NCBI GenBank assembly: GCA_024291935.2
Contig: CM044317.1
Location: 65,462,730 to 65,526,729, forward strand
Direction of reading: 5' to 3'
Source: Okapia johnstoni
Lineage: Eukaryota > Chordata > Mammalia > Artiodactyla > Giraffidae
Length of the DNA: 64,000 nt
Part shown: positions 1 through 11,697 of the stretch, in pieces
Position numbering within the stretch: position 1 is the first letter of the stretch
How the letters are laid out: every line of letters begins with the position of its first letter
The notes under the pieces: model-generated
Database searches by the model: none
Told to the model about the DNA's origin: nothing
The model's input: the letters and a program-made list of their open reading frames with translations, nothing else
Program-made: the position numbers and the translations under genes

Positions 1-1002
1 TTTCTAACTGTTGAGCATGATCAAGGTGTTTTTATTGTGTTAATAATATGATTTTTGGAAGGTCCCTAAGTAACCTAAGGCGGAGGCTGGCATTGGTGGA
101 ATGAATCAAGAGATTAGAGGGTTGGAACTTTCAGTCTTTTCAACCCTACCCTCTCCCCTGCAGGGAGGGAAGTTGTTCTTCAGTCACTAAGTTGTGTCTG
201 ACTCTGTGACCCCATAGACGGTAGAATGCCAGACTTTCCTGTCCTTCACTGTATTTCAGAGTTTGCTCAAATTCATGTCCACTGAATCAGTGATGTGATC
301 TAACTATCTCATCCTCTGTTGTCCCCTTTTCCTCTTGCCCTCAGTCTTTCCCAGCACCAGGGTCTTTTCCAGTGAGTCAGTTCTGTGCATCAGGTGGCCA
401 AAGGGTTGGAGCTTCAGCTTCAGCATCAGTCCTTCCAATGAATATTCAGGGTTGATTTCCCTTAGGATTGACTGGTTTGAGGAAAGACAGACTAGAAATT
501 GAATCCAGTCACCAGTAGCCTATGATTTAATCATGCTTATATAATGAGACCTCCAGAAAAATCCAAATGAATGAGGTTCGGAAAGCTCCTGCATGGCAAC
601 ACGTGGAGATGTATGATGAGTGGCGGAGGGCATGGAAACTGACACTCCTCCCCACCTACTGTGCCTTGCCTGTCACTTCCATCTGACTGTTCCTAGGTTA
701 TAGTCTTTCTTAATAATAAACTAGTAATCTAGCATATAAGGTGTTACTCTGAGTTGTGTAAGACATTCTAGCAAACTCATCAAACCCAGGAGGGGGTCCC
801 TGGAACCTTAGATCTGTAACAGGTCAGTCAGGAGCATGGGTGATGATCTGGGTTTGAGACTGCCCTTTGGCAGGGGATGGTCTTGTCGGATTGAGTCCTC
901 AACCTATGGGACCTGATGCCGTCTCCAGGTAGATATTATCAGAATTGAGTTGAATAGTAGGACAGCTCGCTGGTGCTGTGGGAAAACCCCTCATACATGG
1001 GC
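1..1002 (+). mobile_element. ERVL-class LTR (MER21-like), split by a BovB fragment
   Basis: Long terminal repeat of an old leucine-primed endogenous retrovirus; its 5' end lies outside the window. It carries an AATAAA-type signal near 714 and the family-typical 3' part about residues of U5 (clock of motifs around 920-960). Directly after it, 1005-1018 reads TGGTGTCAGAATTG, close to the tRNA-Leu primer binding site that defines the ERVL group. The LTR is interrupted at 173-478 by BovB sequence, and it resumes in register. No coding frame of the virus is visible downstream. The subfamily name is from memory; the ERVL class is better supported because of the primer site. Confidence 0.65.
173..478 (-). 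mobile_element. BovB LINE 3' fragment (copy 1)
   Basis: Reverse complement of the BovB 3' end (last part of the RT ORF and tail), 5'-truncated. It sits inside the ERVL LTR and is flanked by near-identical 8-mers GAGGGAAG (165-172) and GAGGAAAG (479-486), the likely target-site duplication. Non-coding remnant. Confidence 0.85.
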
Positions 1003-1004
1003 AT

Positions 1005-1018
1005 TGGTGTCAGAATTG
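1005..1018 (+). other. Leucine-type retroviral primer binding site remnant
   Basis: TGGTGTCAGAATTG lies two bases beyond the inferred LTR end. It differs at one position from the tRNA-Leu-complementary sequence of ERVL elements as remembered. It is used here only to classify the LTR. Confidence 0.5.
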
Positions 1019-1022
1019 TACC

Positions 1023-2537
1023 ATGGATGATTTCTCCCCTTTGAGTGTGTATACGCCTCCATGGGTAAACTTTGCCTTGGTAATCTCGCCATCAGAGTTC
1101 ACCTCTGCTTGTTCCACAGGCAGCAGCCAGTTAATTGTGCATTCCATATCCAGCCACAACCTAGGGTCAGAACTAAGGGAAGGAGAGTCAGTGGAGAAAC
1201 ACAAATGCTTTTTGTCTTTTCTCCTTTGTTCCAGTCATGGCCGTGAACGTGTGTGAGCTGAGTGCAGCATCATTGCGTTTTGTGGGTACCAGGAGGGCAA
1301 GGAGCTTTCTTACTCATTTACCTAGCTGCCATTTTAGGTCCTCTTTCCTTTCACTCTGTAAAGTAGAAATCCTTACAACAGTATCCACACATTAATTTTC
1401 TTGTAGTCTCCGTGGCTTCCATGTCTCAGGGACAATTTGAGAAAAACTGAACCAAGGCGGTGCTTTCCATTTCACTTCCTTGGGTTTCCTCACGCTCAGC
1501 TTTTTCAGCAGCAAGGACACGGCCACCTGATGATGCTGTACCAGGAGTCAAAACTTAAGAAAGCCCTTCTGTGTGGGAAGTGTGTTCTTGAAGGCTCGCG
1601 CTCTGCCATGGCTTCTGGTGGTTTATGTAGTGCCTGTCACACTCCCCTGAGGGGGTGATGAAGGTGGAGGTCAGGATCAAGAAAACCAGCATAGAAAGCC
1701 CTCAACGTTCTTACAAAAATGAGATCAAACATTCATAACATTTAAAAATTACAAGAAGCTAGATCTTAGGATTCTATTGCCCCAAAGACTTCCAGATGAA
1801 AACATCTTGCTCTGCAATATTATAAGGAGCAGAAATCTTTTGAATGAACTGGGCAGGCTTCAATATAAATAATGAGAGTGGGATCGTTTTCCTGATGGAA
1901 AATTTAGCTTGAAACTGGAGAATTGTTAAGTTATTTATTATACAGTTCAGATGAGTATTGAATCTACTCATTTTTGCAGCACAGAAAACAAAATGTCCAT
2001 TAAAAGACTCTCACTGGTGACAATTTTAACCAAGGTGAAAATACATTTAATAGTGTCATCTAAGGTTTCAGATTAATTTTATTTAGGGAAAGACCTTTCA
2101 AAAGAGTAATTGTTTGTTTGAAATGTCAATTGATTCAAAATGTATTTTATTATGCTTTCAAAGGGGTTGTCATCTTTTTTTTTCTTTTTAACCTTACCCA
2201 TGGCACAGAAGACATTAGCATTCTCATGAAGACTTAGCAATGCTAGGTTTTTAGTGTGAGAAGCATACTCATGCATAATGCAGGTTCTCTCTCATTTCTA
2301 TAGTAGTGATTGCTTAGTGGTACTGAAACTGCACGAAAATTCTAAATTGATGTTACTCTGACAGAGGGTACGCCCTGGCCAGATGGGCTGACTCAGCTCT
2401 TCCTTGGAATCTCTGCTTTGGCCTTGGCTCTGAATCAATTCTCACTGAGTACCACACCCATGCTGGTCTATTAAAAAGAAAAAAAAAAACAACCCAAAAC
2501 AAAAAGTGAGTTGAAAACATTGATGTTTGATTGATCC
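1023..2537. other. Unassigned sequence
   Basis: No repeat family or gene recognised. Contains an A-run near 2471-2490 and short opposed ORFs (978-1256 plus, 1010-1204 minus) without similarity I can name. Part could be decayed ERVL interior following the LTR. Confidence 0.4.
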
Positions 2538-2640
2538 ACTATAATTTCCTATGCTTTTACTATGTGCAAGAGACTGTGAGAGGCCCCAGGAATAGAGTAG
2601 TGAACAAACAGATGAGATTCTGCACCCTTGAACAACACAA
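2538..2640 (+). repeat. Ancient mammalian interspersed repeat fragment
   Basis: Matches the remembered pattern 'tactatgtgcc..ctgtg..ggaatagagtagtgaacaaacag', which recurs in several mammal-wide fossils (similar pieces at 34036-34190, 42305-42410, 43690-43830). Family not named. Confidence 0.35.
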
Positions 2641-2833
2641 TTAGATGAAACAAAGCGAAAAGAAAAACAAACTACACTGGTTTGCTCCAGGTATTTTTCT
2701 ACTTCCTTTTTTAAAATTTAATGACCTCTTGGCTCCACATCTGAATGTTGGCTCTGACATTTGGGAAGCATGCCATGTTTGGTGCTTTTGCACACTTCCC
2801 TCCAGGCATTTGGGATCTTTGTATATCTCACCA

Positions 2834-3557
2834 ACCCACTTTTTCTGAAGTACAATTGACTTACAACATATTCATTTCAGGTGTACCATATCGAAATTCC
2901 ACATTTTTATAGATTGCCTACCATAAAAGTTATTATAATATTAATATTATTGACTATATTCCCTATGCTGTACACTACATTCCCATGACTTATTTATCTG
3001 TTAGCTGGAAGTTTGCACTTCACCTACTTTGTCTATCCTCCCACACCCTTCTCTCTGGCAAGCACTTGTTTGTTCTCTGTATCTATGAGTCTGTTTCTGT
3101 GTTTTTTTTTTTAATATTCCACATATAAAGTGAGATCATACAATATTTGTCTTTCTCTGTCTGACTTAGTTCACTTAGCATAATACCCCCAGATTTATCC
3201 ATGTTGCCACAAATGGCAAGACTGCATTCCTTTTTATGGCTGAGTAATATTTCATTGTATATATGTACATCTTTTTTATCTACTCATCTGTGGGTGGACA
3301 CTTAGGTTGCTTCCATATCTTGGCTATTGTAAGTAGTGCTGCAGTGAATATCAGAATACATATATCTTTTTGAATTAGTATTTCCATTTTCTTTGGATAA
3401 ATACCCAGGAGTAGAATTGCTGGATTGTATGGTAGTTCTATTTTTAAATTTTAAAAGAAATTCTTTAATGTTTTCCATAGTGTTTGTACCCATTTACATT
3501 CCCACCAAAGTGCATAAGGGCTTCCTTTTCTCCACAGCCTTGTCAACACTTGCTGTT
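2834..3557 (-). mobile_element. L1 3' end, 5'-truncated
   Basis: Reverse complement of the end of L1 ORF2 and 3' UTR (region around 3160-3440 is the conserved ORF2 C-terminal stretch). Flanked by TCTCACCA at 2826-2833 and 3558-3565, a perfect 8-bp target duplication. No intact frame. Confidence 0.8.
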
Positions 3558-3565
3558 TCTCACCA

Positions 3566-5884
3566 CTTTCAGTTTTGTTTTTCTGTTTGACTCCAGCGTT
3601 CCCATTGCTTCAGGCTGGGACTTAATGCTGGTGATCCCGGCCCTAAGAAATAGGCCCATTTCCACCTTCCCAAGCCCCAGCAGTCTTAAGAGACCCAAGA
3701 AATCTTGTGGTGCTGCCTGCATGGTGATAGTTTCTGTGACTTCAGAGTCTGTTTAGAAGTGATTTGGATCTGTTTCTACTTCTATGATCTGAGGTGGACA
3801 ATTATGTGCAAACATTTTTGGGGACTGTAGATGAAACCGCATCATGGCAGATTTTCAAATATGATGAGACAATGATGACAATAAAATGGAAGAAAAACAT
3901 CTAAAAACACTTGAGCTGCCCTCCTGACAGTTTCATTTCTTGGAATTGGAAAGGGGAACTGGCACTCTGTAGCTAATTTTGATGAATAAGGGAAGATTAA
4001 TTGCTGAAGTGAAAGGGTCTATGTTATGATATATGCAATAGCCAGAGGCAAGAACCCTAACTTCTAGAGAGAGGGAGATTAATCAAAAAACATAATCTTA
4101 AAACCTGAGATTCTAGAAAGGAACCAAGAGGCATGAGTGGTTATTTAAAAAAGAATCTGACAGTCCTGTGAGAACTGGTTCTTATGAGGGATAAATTTTT
4201 GTTATTGCAAGAAACAGGAAGCTCTCAGGTAAATGCATGTTTCAAAAGGATGTTCTCCAAGCATGAGAACCAGCAAAACATCAATCCCATTCTTAGGATC
4301 TGAAGTGAATGTGGATAATGAGTAGCTTTATCACATCCTTGTCTTTCCTACTCACTCTTGTTCTGTTTTCCTTGTTTGCTTTTTAATATTTCCTCTGGCG
4401 TTAGATCTCCTAACAAACTCATCTTTGTGTTTAAATTAATCTTTCTGGCTTTCTCTCATTCTTGTATTTTCTTCTTGGAGTTTTTCTTAAGTTTCAACCT
4501 ACACTTACAAAGGTTTCCTTTCTCTCTCATGGTCAGTTGTTCTCTTGGTCCTCTACTTTTACCTCCTGATTTCTTTCTCCTTCCCTAATCCTCCCTCCCA
4601 GTTATGATGGTCAGAAAGTCTCACATAAACACTGTACCCCCAGTTGGTGTTGGGGCTTAAAAACCCAAAAGTTTTTTATAGTAATGCTTCCATCCCTTCA
4701 ACCCCACCACATCCAGCCCCATTTTTTTTTTTTTTTGGATATTAGTAGCAGATCCATTAATGTAAAATTGAGAGATAATTTCAAGAGTGAATTCATTCAC
4801 TCAGTAAAGTACAGAGGATCAGAGTTCCTTTAAGCAGCATCGTCTCAAGTGTTTGTTTACAGATCATTAAATACTTAGTACAAGTTGAAATGTTCCAAAG
4901 CACTGCTGATTAAATAGCAATCTTGAATTAAGATAGGGCACATCTAAAATTAAAATAGCAAATTTGAAATGTCCATGCTATCAGATAAGAAGCTAAAACA
5001 TGGGACTGTCTTGTTCAACAGGAGATGTCTGGCCAGTCAGGTCTTGTCTTTACTGGTTTTTGAGATCTGATGTGCAACCTTTGTGTCCTTCTGATGACCT
5101 ATGCTGCTTGTACTTCTATGATTTCCCCAGGGGAGGGGACCCTTGCACCGTGCCAGCCTGGCTCGTCCATCTCTTCAGCTGCTCTCCCTGGACCAAGATA
5201 CAAAGTACTGCAAGGGACTCATTACCAAGGATGACTATTCCTAAAGTGATTAACAATGTAATCAGCAAGGCTAAACTCTGCCATGATAAAACTCTAAAGT
5301 TGATAGAAAAGGACACTCAAATCTGTATTTTGAAAAATCAAAAAGGAATACAAGCTAGATGGAGTAGGGATGAGAGGTGTGAGGCTGAATGATTGAGAGA
5401 ACAGAACTACTTACTGAGGTTTGATTTCACCTCTGTCTTTTCTACCAATGAGAACAATCTTCAAACTAAAAACAGCAGAACAAATATAGAAAAAGGAACA
5501 GAAATTTTCGATAAAGGAAGCAATAGTGAGAAAGCACTTAGCTGCCCTAAAGGTATTCAAGTGCCTGGGTAATCTGCATTCTGGCAAAATTAAAGTATTT
5601 ACTGGTTTGATTATGAAATTACTCTTGGTAATTTTGGAGGGTTTATGAAGAGAGGTATGCAAAGTCCAAGACAGGTAATTATCCCAATTTTTAATAAGAG
5701 GAGAGAGTGGATTTCAGACAATTAGGACTGATGAATTTGAAGTCAAGATCTAGAAGGAGCAGTGATGACTCCTATTCACAGCATGAATTTAGAAAGTAAT
5801 TAATTTTCTTTTTCTTATGTGAACATTTAATTTCCTTTTATGAAAGTTACTAGGTAATATGATACAATTCACTTTGTCGATTCA
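3566..5884. other. Unassigned sequence with T-run
   Basis: No gene or repeat recognised. A T-run occupies about 4721-4737. The 130-codon plus frame at 5000-5392 has no recognisable domain, no supporting splice or promoter context, and is treated as chance. Confidence 0.4.
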
Positions 5885-6139
5885 TGCATTCAATATATAC
5901 ACATATTACTGAGTGCTTGCCTGCCTCTAGGGCCATGTATGGGAGATCCGAGATAATCTGACTGAACTCAAGAGCTCCCATTGTCTCTGGGAACACCTAA
6001 AGGGTGATGAGGTATGAGAAAGCAGAGACAAGGATACAGACTTTTATGAGCTTGGTTATGAAGGGTAGAGTGGGACATAGGGTAGAGGGAGGGATTTTTC
6101 AAAAAATGATGATACGTAGAGATTTAGGTATCTTCTGAT

Positions 6140-6375
6140 CAATTAAGCAAAAATAGCTTCCATTTATTGAATACTTAGGCATTGTGCTGAGTGGTTTACG
6201 TACGTTATCTCATTTAACCTTTATTTACATCCACAGAGGTAGGTATTACATTCCCAGTTTATAGATTAAAATATTGAGGTTTGGGGATGCTAAGTCATGT
6301 GACCTCAGTACACAGGAAGGGACAGAGCAGGGATATAAACTCGAGTTTCCCAGGCTGTAAAGCCCTAGTTTTTCC
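6140..6375 (-). repeat. MIR SINE
   Basis: Reverse-complement MIR: 'tccatttattgaatactt', 'tctcatttaacc', 'gtaggtatta' and 'gtgacctcagtacacaggaagg' blocks occur in MIR order. Old mammal-wide tRNA-derived SINE. Confidence 0.7.
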
Positions 6376-6388
6376 TCAATATGCTGAC

Positions 6389-6525
6389 CAGTGGCTCTGA
6401 AACTTTAGCATTTATGAGAATCCCTTGGAGAGCTGGTCAAGATACAGGTGGCTGGGCCCTAACCCCTAAGTTTCTGACTCAGCTTCCAGGTGCTGCTAGC
6501 CCAGGGACTACATTTAGAACCACTG
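6389..6525 (+). mobile_element. MER5A-type hAT element, internally deleted
   Basis: Begins CAGTGGCTCTGAAACTTTAG and ends TTAGAACCACTG, the inverted termini of MER5A (hAT-Charlie, non-autonomous). At 137 bp it is shorter than the roughly 190-bp consensus. It abuts an inverted half-copy at 6531. Confidence 0.7.
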
Positions 6526-6530
6526 AAACC

Positions 6531-6624
6531 TGTCAGAAAAATGCAAATTCTTGGACCCCAGCAATCTGTACTCTAATAAGCTTTCCAGGAGATTCTGATG
6601 AATGCTAAAGGTTGAGAACCACTG
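6531..6624 (-). mobile_element. MER5A half-copy, opposite orientation
   Basis: Carries the reverse-complement inner block ('aaaaatgcaaattcttgg') and terminus GAGAACCACTG. Only five bases separate it from the preceding MER5A. Confidence 0.65.
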
Positions 6625-7398
6625 TGCTTGGCTAAGGAAGAAGCTGGTGGAAAGGAGGAGGTGGGAAAGAAAGGAGAAGAAAAATGATGAATTAAAGACC
6701 TAGAGAAGAATTGGAGATGCTGAGATTCATGGCACAGGAATGGACTTTAGTAGAAAGAGTGACTGTAACTTCGAGATGGAAGGCAGTGGGAGGAAGAGGT
6801 GAGCATGCATGCAGAGGTAGCTAAGTGGAAAAAATGAGGGCAGAACTGTGACGTTAGTGTTTGGGGCTTTCAGCAAGGCGTCTGACTCTTGTAGGAAGGT
6901 GAGGAAATGAATGAGTGCTCCCTGAGAGTGTCTTAAGAGGCTTTGAAGCTGGCTGTCTCCTAGAGAGGGCTGTGCCACAGGATCCCGCTGAACTTTTAAT
7001 AAAGCAGCTGCAAAGCACGGAAAGTACACTCATCAAATCTGAAGATGACATGAAGCATGGAGGAACAACTAATCACTTGAATGACAGAGTCAAGATTCAA
7101 AAAGTACTGACAAGATGGACTAATGGGCCAAAAGAAACAAGATGAAATTTAATAGGTATAAATATAACCTCCCGTGCTGCAATTTAAACCCATATCAACC
7201 TCACCAGTTGAGGGGAAATTTCTAGAACCTGACTCCACGAGCTCAGGCAACTCAGCATTGTATTAGATTTATGATTGCCTGGCTCACATCTTAAATCCTG
7301 GTTTCATAACAAAATTGCTGCCACATTCCTTATGTCAAATTCTTTTCTTGTAAATATCTCTGGCAACATGCCTGAAAGGGTATGGGATCAATTTCCTA
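6625..7398. other. Unassigned sequence, purine-rich at left
   Basis: 6635-6700 is GA-rich. Short overlapping ORFs on both strands (6727-7051, 6915-7145) show no recognisable product. Confidence 0.4.
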
Positions 7399-7399
7399 T

Positions 7400-8390
7400 G
7401 TGGGGTGGGGAGGGTCCCCTCTCTACCCACCAAGCAATACCCGACAAGAGCTGGTATTCTATAATTTAACTCAATTCTGACACTGTCTACCTGGAGACAG
7501 CATCAGATTCCACAGGTTAAGGGCTCAGTCCTACAAGAGCTGACAGCCTCCCACCCTCACTTCTTGCTTGAGGTGCCAGTTGCAAACCCAGGTTATCCTC
7601 TGTGTTTCTGACCAATTGGCTGTAAATTGGAGTTTCCAGAAACATTCTCCTTGGGTTCAAATAATTTGTTATAGCAGCTCATAGAACTCAGAGAAACATT
7701 TTACTTACGGGGTTATCTGTTTATCATAAAAGGGTATGAACTTCCCAGGTGGCTCAGTAGTAAAATAACCTTCCTGCCAAGCAGGAGACGCAGATTGATC
7801 CCTGGGTTGGAAAGATCACCTGGAGAAAGAAATGGCAACCCACTCCAGTATTCTTGCCTGGAAAATCCCATGGACAGAGGAGCCTGACAGGCTACAGCAC
7901 ATGGAGTTGCAAAGAGGTGGACGCGACTGAGAGACTAAACAACAAATAAAAGGACATAACTCAGAAACAGCCAGATGGAAGAGATGCACAGGACAAGGCA
8001 TGGGGAAAGCATGTGGAGCCTTCATGCCCTTTCCGAGAACATCACTCTTCTCAAACTTCCATGTGTTCACCAACAAGGAAGCTCTCTGAATCCTGTCCCT
8101 TTGAGTTTTTGTGGAAGCTTCATTACAAAGGTGCAATTGATTGAATTGTGGATCATTGGTGATTGAACTCAGTCTCTAGCCTCATTCACGTTCTCAGTGG
8201 TGAGAGAGAAAGTTCCAACCCTCTAATCACATGGCTGGCTCCATTAACAACCAGCCCCCATTATCAGGTGCTTTCTAAAAGTCATCAATACAACAATACG
8301 ATCTCATCAATACTAAATTTCCAGTTGTGATGGAAAGGAGTCTGTTATGAACAACAGGAGACCCATTCCACCTTTATGACTCTGAGGCAA
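7400..8390 (-). mobile_element. ERVL-class LTR, same family as 1-1002, inverted
   Basis: Reading the minus strand, the same blocks seen in the 1-1002 LTR appear in the same order: the 'agagggttggaact' block (rc at about 8213-8226), the ATAAA region near 7725 and the 'tctccaggtagacagtgtcag' block (rc near 7470-7500). A Bov-tA SINE (7734-7945) splits it. No primer site is seen next to it, so it is probably a solo LTR. Ends are approximate. Confidence 0.6.
7734..7945 (+). mobile_element. Bov-tA SINE
   Basis: tRNA-like head ('ggtggctcagtagtaaa', 'gattgatccctgggttgg') followed by the Bov-A tail ending 'cgcgactgagagactaaac'. Flanked by ATAAAAGG at 7726-7733 and 7946-7953. Confidence 0.9.
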
Positions 8391-8965
8391 TTTCAGGAAC
8401 TGAGGACAAGAGATCAAGTATTATGACAAAAGATGCTCAGGAAATTTTAAAGAGGATGAAGACTAAATATATATTTCTTATTATATCACATATCTCTGTC
8501 TTGTTTTGTCTCTGTGCCTGTACACCTGCCTTGGTTTTTCTGTCTCTAAGTTTCTCTGAAATTGAGGTCTGGCTTCACCCTTGCCAGTCCTCCCTACCCT
8601 GAACTCCAGTGCCAAGTCTGTCTAGGATTCCATCACCTGATGCCTGACCTTCCTGATACCCAGGCCATCCCTCCAAGTCTGGATGTATTTTCTGGCTGTG
8701 ATGCATCATGGATGTTGTTTCTCAAGCCTGCATGGAGTTTTATTCCTGATTGAAAGTATTTCTGACATCACCTGCTTGCCTGAGGCCACTTCCTTTCATT
8801 TGCTGCTGCTGAGCACATACCAGTATTTGTGGAAAATAAATAACTGTAGAGCTTTTTAATGAAGTTTCATTTTGAAGGCATGAGAGCTTTAGTTTTGATT
8901 TATGTATAATTGCTATACTCACATTGCACTGCAAAATGTATGAAGTACTTTCCTGTGCTTTTTTT
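8391..8965. other. Unassigned sequence
   Basis: AT-rich at 8460-8500. The 63-codon plus frame at 8562-8753 is not recognised. Confidence 0.4.
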
Positions 8966-8969
8966 TTTC

Positions 8970-9125
8970 ATTTAAATTTGACCGTAATCCTGTAGATAGG
9001 TTATTGTAATCTTCATTTGCAGCTGAGGAAACGGAAGTTCAGGATGGTGAAATAACTTGCCTAAAGCCACACAGCTTCCAGTTGGTAGGACCAGGCTTGA
9101 AACCCAGGTCTTTTGATGCCAGCTA
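8970..9125 (-). repeat. MIR SINE
   Basis: Reverse-complement MIR core: 'cagctgaggaaacggaag', 'taacttgcctaaagccacac' and 'gcttgaaacccaggtctt' in order. Confidence 0.7.
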
Positions 9126-9602
9126 CCTTCTTCCAGCTGCACCTGTTCACCAACTAGTAATAAAAACTCAAGCTTTCTCCCACGTGTTAGCTTTTCCTAA
9201 AGATATATAGTGGGAGAATATCAAGTAGACAATGGCATCAGTGTACAAAAGAGAAAGGGCTGCAAGGCCTGGAGAAAGGGCTATTAAGTGTAATCTATCA
9301 TGGTTTGTTCTTTTGTTTCCATTATTAAACATGTCAGCAACTACATCACCGCTTAAACTCTTTAAGTAACTTAAACAGTTAATTGTCTTCAGGAAACAAA
9401 GAAATGCAGCTTAGTCCAGTGTTGAGACATCATTCCTGTTTCTATCGACCCTGTCTGAATTTTCTTTCATTAGCTCGTGCTTGGGTTTCTGTATCAGTCA
9501 TTGGCTGATGCATCAGGTTCTGTTCTCTTTCTAGCTGTAGTTCATCCAGCGTCACACTGTGAGGTGAATCTTTCTGAGACATTGCTTTTACTATAACCAT
9601 AC

Positions 9603-9800
9603 CTTGAGTCAAAGACTTTTATTGGCTTCCACTGTCCTGAAACATCAAGTTTAAACTATTACTTGGATGGCTTTCAGTGTCCTTCCTAATCTGACCATAT
9701 CCTACCCAGCAAATCTATTCCTCCATAGAGACCAATCTTCTCCCTTTATTGCCTCCATGCTGGTTACTCCTCATGCCCCTGAACTCCCCAGATCAAGTTC
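9603..9800 (+). repeat. L2 LINE 3' end
   Basis: Block order 'attggcttccactgtcctg', 'catcaagtttaaactatta', 'cttcctaatctgaccat' and the pyrimidine-rich following stretch match the L2 3' end. Old CR1-clade fossil with no frame. Confidence 0.55.
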
Positions 9801-10072
9801 ACTTCTGCACAAATTTCTAGTGTCTAGGTTGGGTGGTGGCCTGTGCTCAGCCTTCAATACTTGAGTGGATAAAATTGTGGTGACTGATTTAGCTGGAAAA
9901 GCATTGACTACCTAAACAAGTAACCATAGTGGAAAGTGAGATTCTCAAGCATGAGCTGAAAAAGTTTTCTTGGAAAGAGTACAGGCTGGGAGATTGAAAC
10001 CAACTTTCATAAAGAAATATGACAAAGAATAGAATACTTTTGGAAATTTATGAAAATGGTCATTTTTATAGA

Positions 10073-10288
10073 GATGGTGGTGCTAGTGGTTAAGAACTCG
10101 CCTGCCAATGCAGGGGACTTAAGAGACTAGGGCTCAATCCCTGGGTTGGGAAGATCCCCTGGAGGAGGGCATGGCAACACACTCCAGTATTCTTGCCTGG
10201 AGAAGCCCATGGACAGAGGATCTTGGCAGGCTATCGTCCATAGGGTCGCAAAGAGTCTGACTTGACTGAAGTGACTTAGCAGGCATAG
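10073..10288 (+). mobile_element. Bov-tA SINE
   Basis: Variant with 'gtgctagtggtt' head and 'acttaagagact' insert before the B-box-like 'ggctcaatccctgggttgg'. Ends 'gtgacttagcaggcatagc'. Confidence 0.9.
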
Positions 10289-10514
10289 CGATCACAGAGT
10301 CCTTTAATTTTAGATCTGGAAGGGACATGGAAGGTCAATTATTTTAAATGAGAGAAATACAGTGTGTAGAAAGAACATGAGATTTGGTGTTAAAATTTCA
10401 TCTCTAACATTTATCAATTTGTTAATTTGGTCCCATTGTTTTCCCTCCCCATGCCTTATTTTCTATATATTTAGAGTAGAAATAATGGTCCTTAACCTAT
10501 ACATATGGTAGTCA

Positions 10515-10727
10515 AGGCTTTCTAGTTGGCTCAGCGCTAAAGAATCTGCCTGCAAAGCAGGAAATGCAGGTTTGGTCCCTGGGTCAAGTAGATCCCCAGG
10601 AGGAAGAAATGGCAACCTGCTCCAATATTCTTGCCTGGGAAATCTCATGGACAGAGGAGCCCGTCAGGCTACAGTCTATAGGGTCACAAAGAGTCGGACA
10701 AAACTGAGCGACTGAGCACAAACACAC
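10515..10727 (+). mobile_element. Bov-tA SINE
   Basis: Complete head and tail: 'gttggctcagcgctaaagaa' to 'cggacaaaactgagcgactg'. More diverged than neighbours. Confidence 0.88.
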
Positions 10728-10844
10728 CTGAGGATTAATGAGTAAAGTGGACTACCTAAGTGTGTACAATAATTACTACATAGTGTGGTGCTTAATAAAT
10801 GAAGCTTTGAAGACATGTTAGTTTTGGATGAGGTTATGATTTTT

Positions 10845-11463
10845 TTTAAACTAGTTTATTTATCTATTTTTTAACTTTACAATATTGTATTTGTTTTGCC
10901 ATACATTGACGTGAATCCACCATGGGTGTACATGTTTTCCCCATCCAGAACCCCCTTCCTACCTCCCTCTCCATCCCATCCCTCTGGGTCATCCTGGTGC
11001 ACCAGCCCTGAGTGCCCTATGTCATGCATCAAACCTGGACTGGCGATTCGTTTCACATATGATAATTCACATGCTTCAGTGCCATTCTCCCATATCATCC
11101 TGCCCTTGCCCTCTCCCACAGAGTCCATAATACTATTCTATTTATCTGTGTCTCTTTTGATGTCTCGCATACAGGGTTATCTTTACCAATTAACTAAATA
11201 CCATATATATGTGTTAGTATATTGTATTAGTGTTTTTCTTTCTGGCTTACTTCACTCTGTATAATAGGCTCCAGTTTCATCCACCTCATTAGAACTGATT
11301 TGAATGTATTCTTTTTAATGGCCGAGTAATATTCCATTGTGTATATATACCACAGTTTCCTTATCCATTCGTCTGCTGATGGGCATCTAGGCTGCTTCCA
11401 TGTCCTGGCTATTATAAACAGTGCTGCGATGAACATTGGGGTACACGTGTCTCTTTCAATTCT
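10845..11463 (-). mobile_element. Young-type L1 3' end, 5'-truncated
   Basis: Reverse complement of the ruminant L1 3' region, with T-run (the poly-A side) at its left end. Bounded by a perfect 13-bp target duplication GGTTATGATTTTT at 10832-10844 and 11464-11476. The opposed ORFs here (10896-11264 plus; 11227-11586 minus) are L1/SINE shadows. Confidence 0.9.
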
Positions 11464-11476
11464 GGTTATGATTTTT

Positions 11477-11697
11477 GAGAGGCTTCTCTGGTGACTCAGA
11501 TGGTAAAGAATCTGCCTGCAATGCCAGAGACCTGGGTTTGATCCCTGGGTTGGGAAGATCCCCTGGAGAAGGAAACAGCCACCCACTCCAGTGTTCTTGC
11601 CTGGAGAATTTCATGGACAGAGGAGCCTGGTGGGCTACTGTCCATGAGGTTGCACAGGGTCGGACAGGACTGAGTGACTAACGCTTTCACTTTCATA
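11477..11697 (+). mobile_element. Bov-tA SINE abutting an L1 target duplication
   Basis: Starts one base after the right-hand L1 duplication (11464-11476). Head 'ggtgactcagatggtaaaga', tail 'ggactgagtgactaacgct' and a 'ttcactttcat' end. Confidence 0.9.

Noticed and set aside
5000..5392. 130-codon ORF
   Set aside because: No recognisable domain, uneven composition and no splice or promoter support; treated as chance.
10896..11586. Opposed ORFs of about 120 codons
   Set aside because: They lie over an L1 3' end and a Bov-tA SINE.
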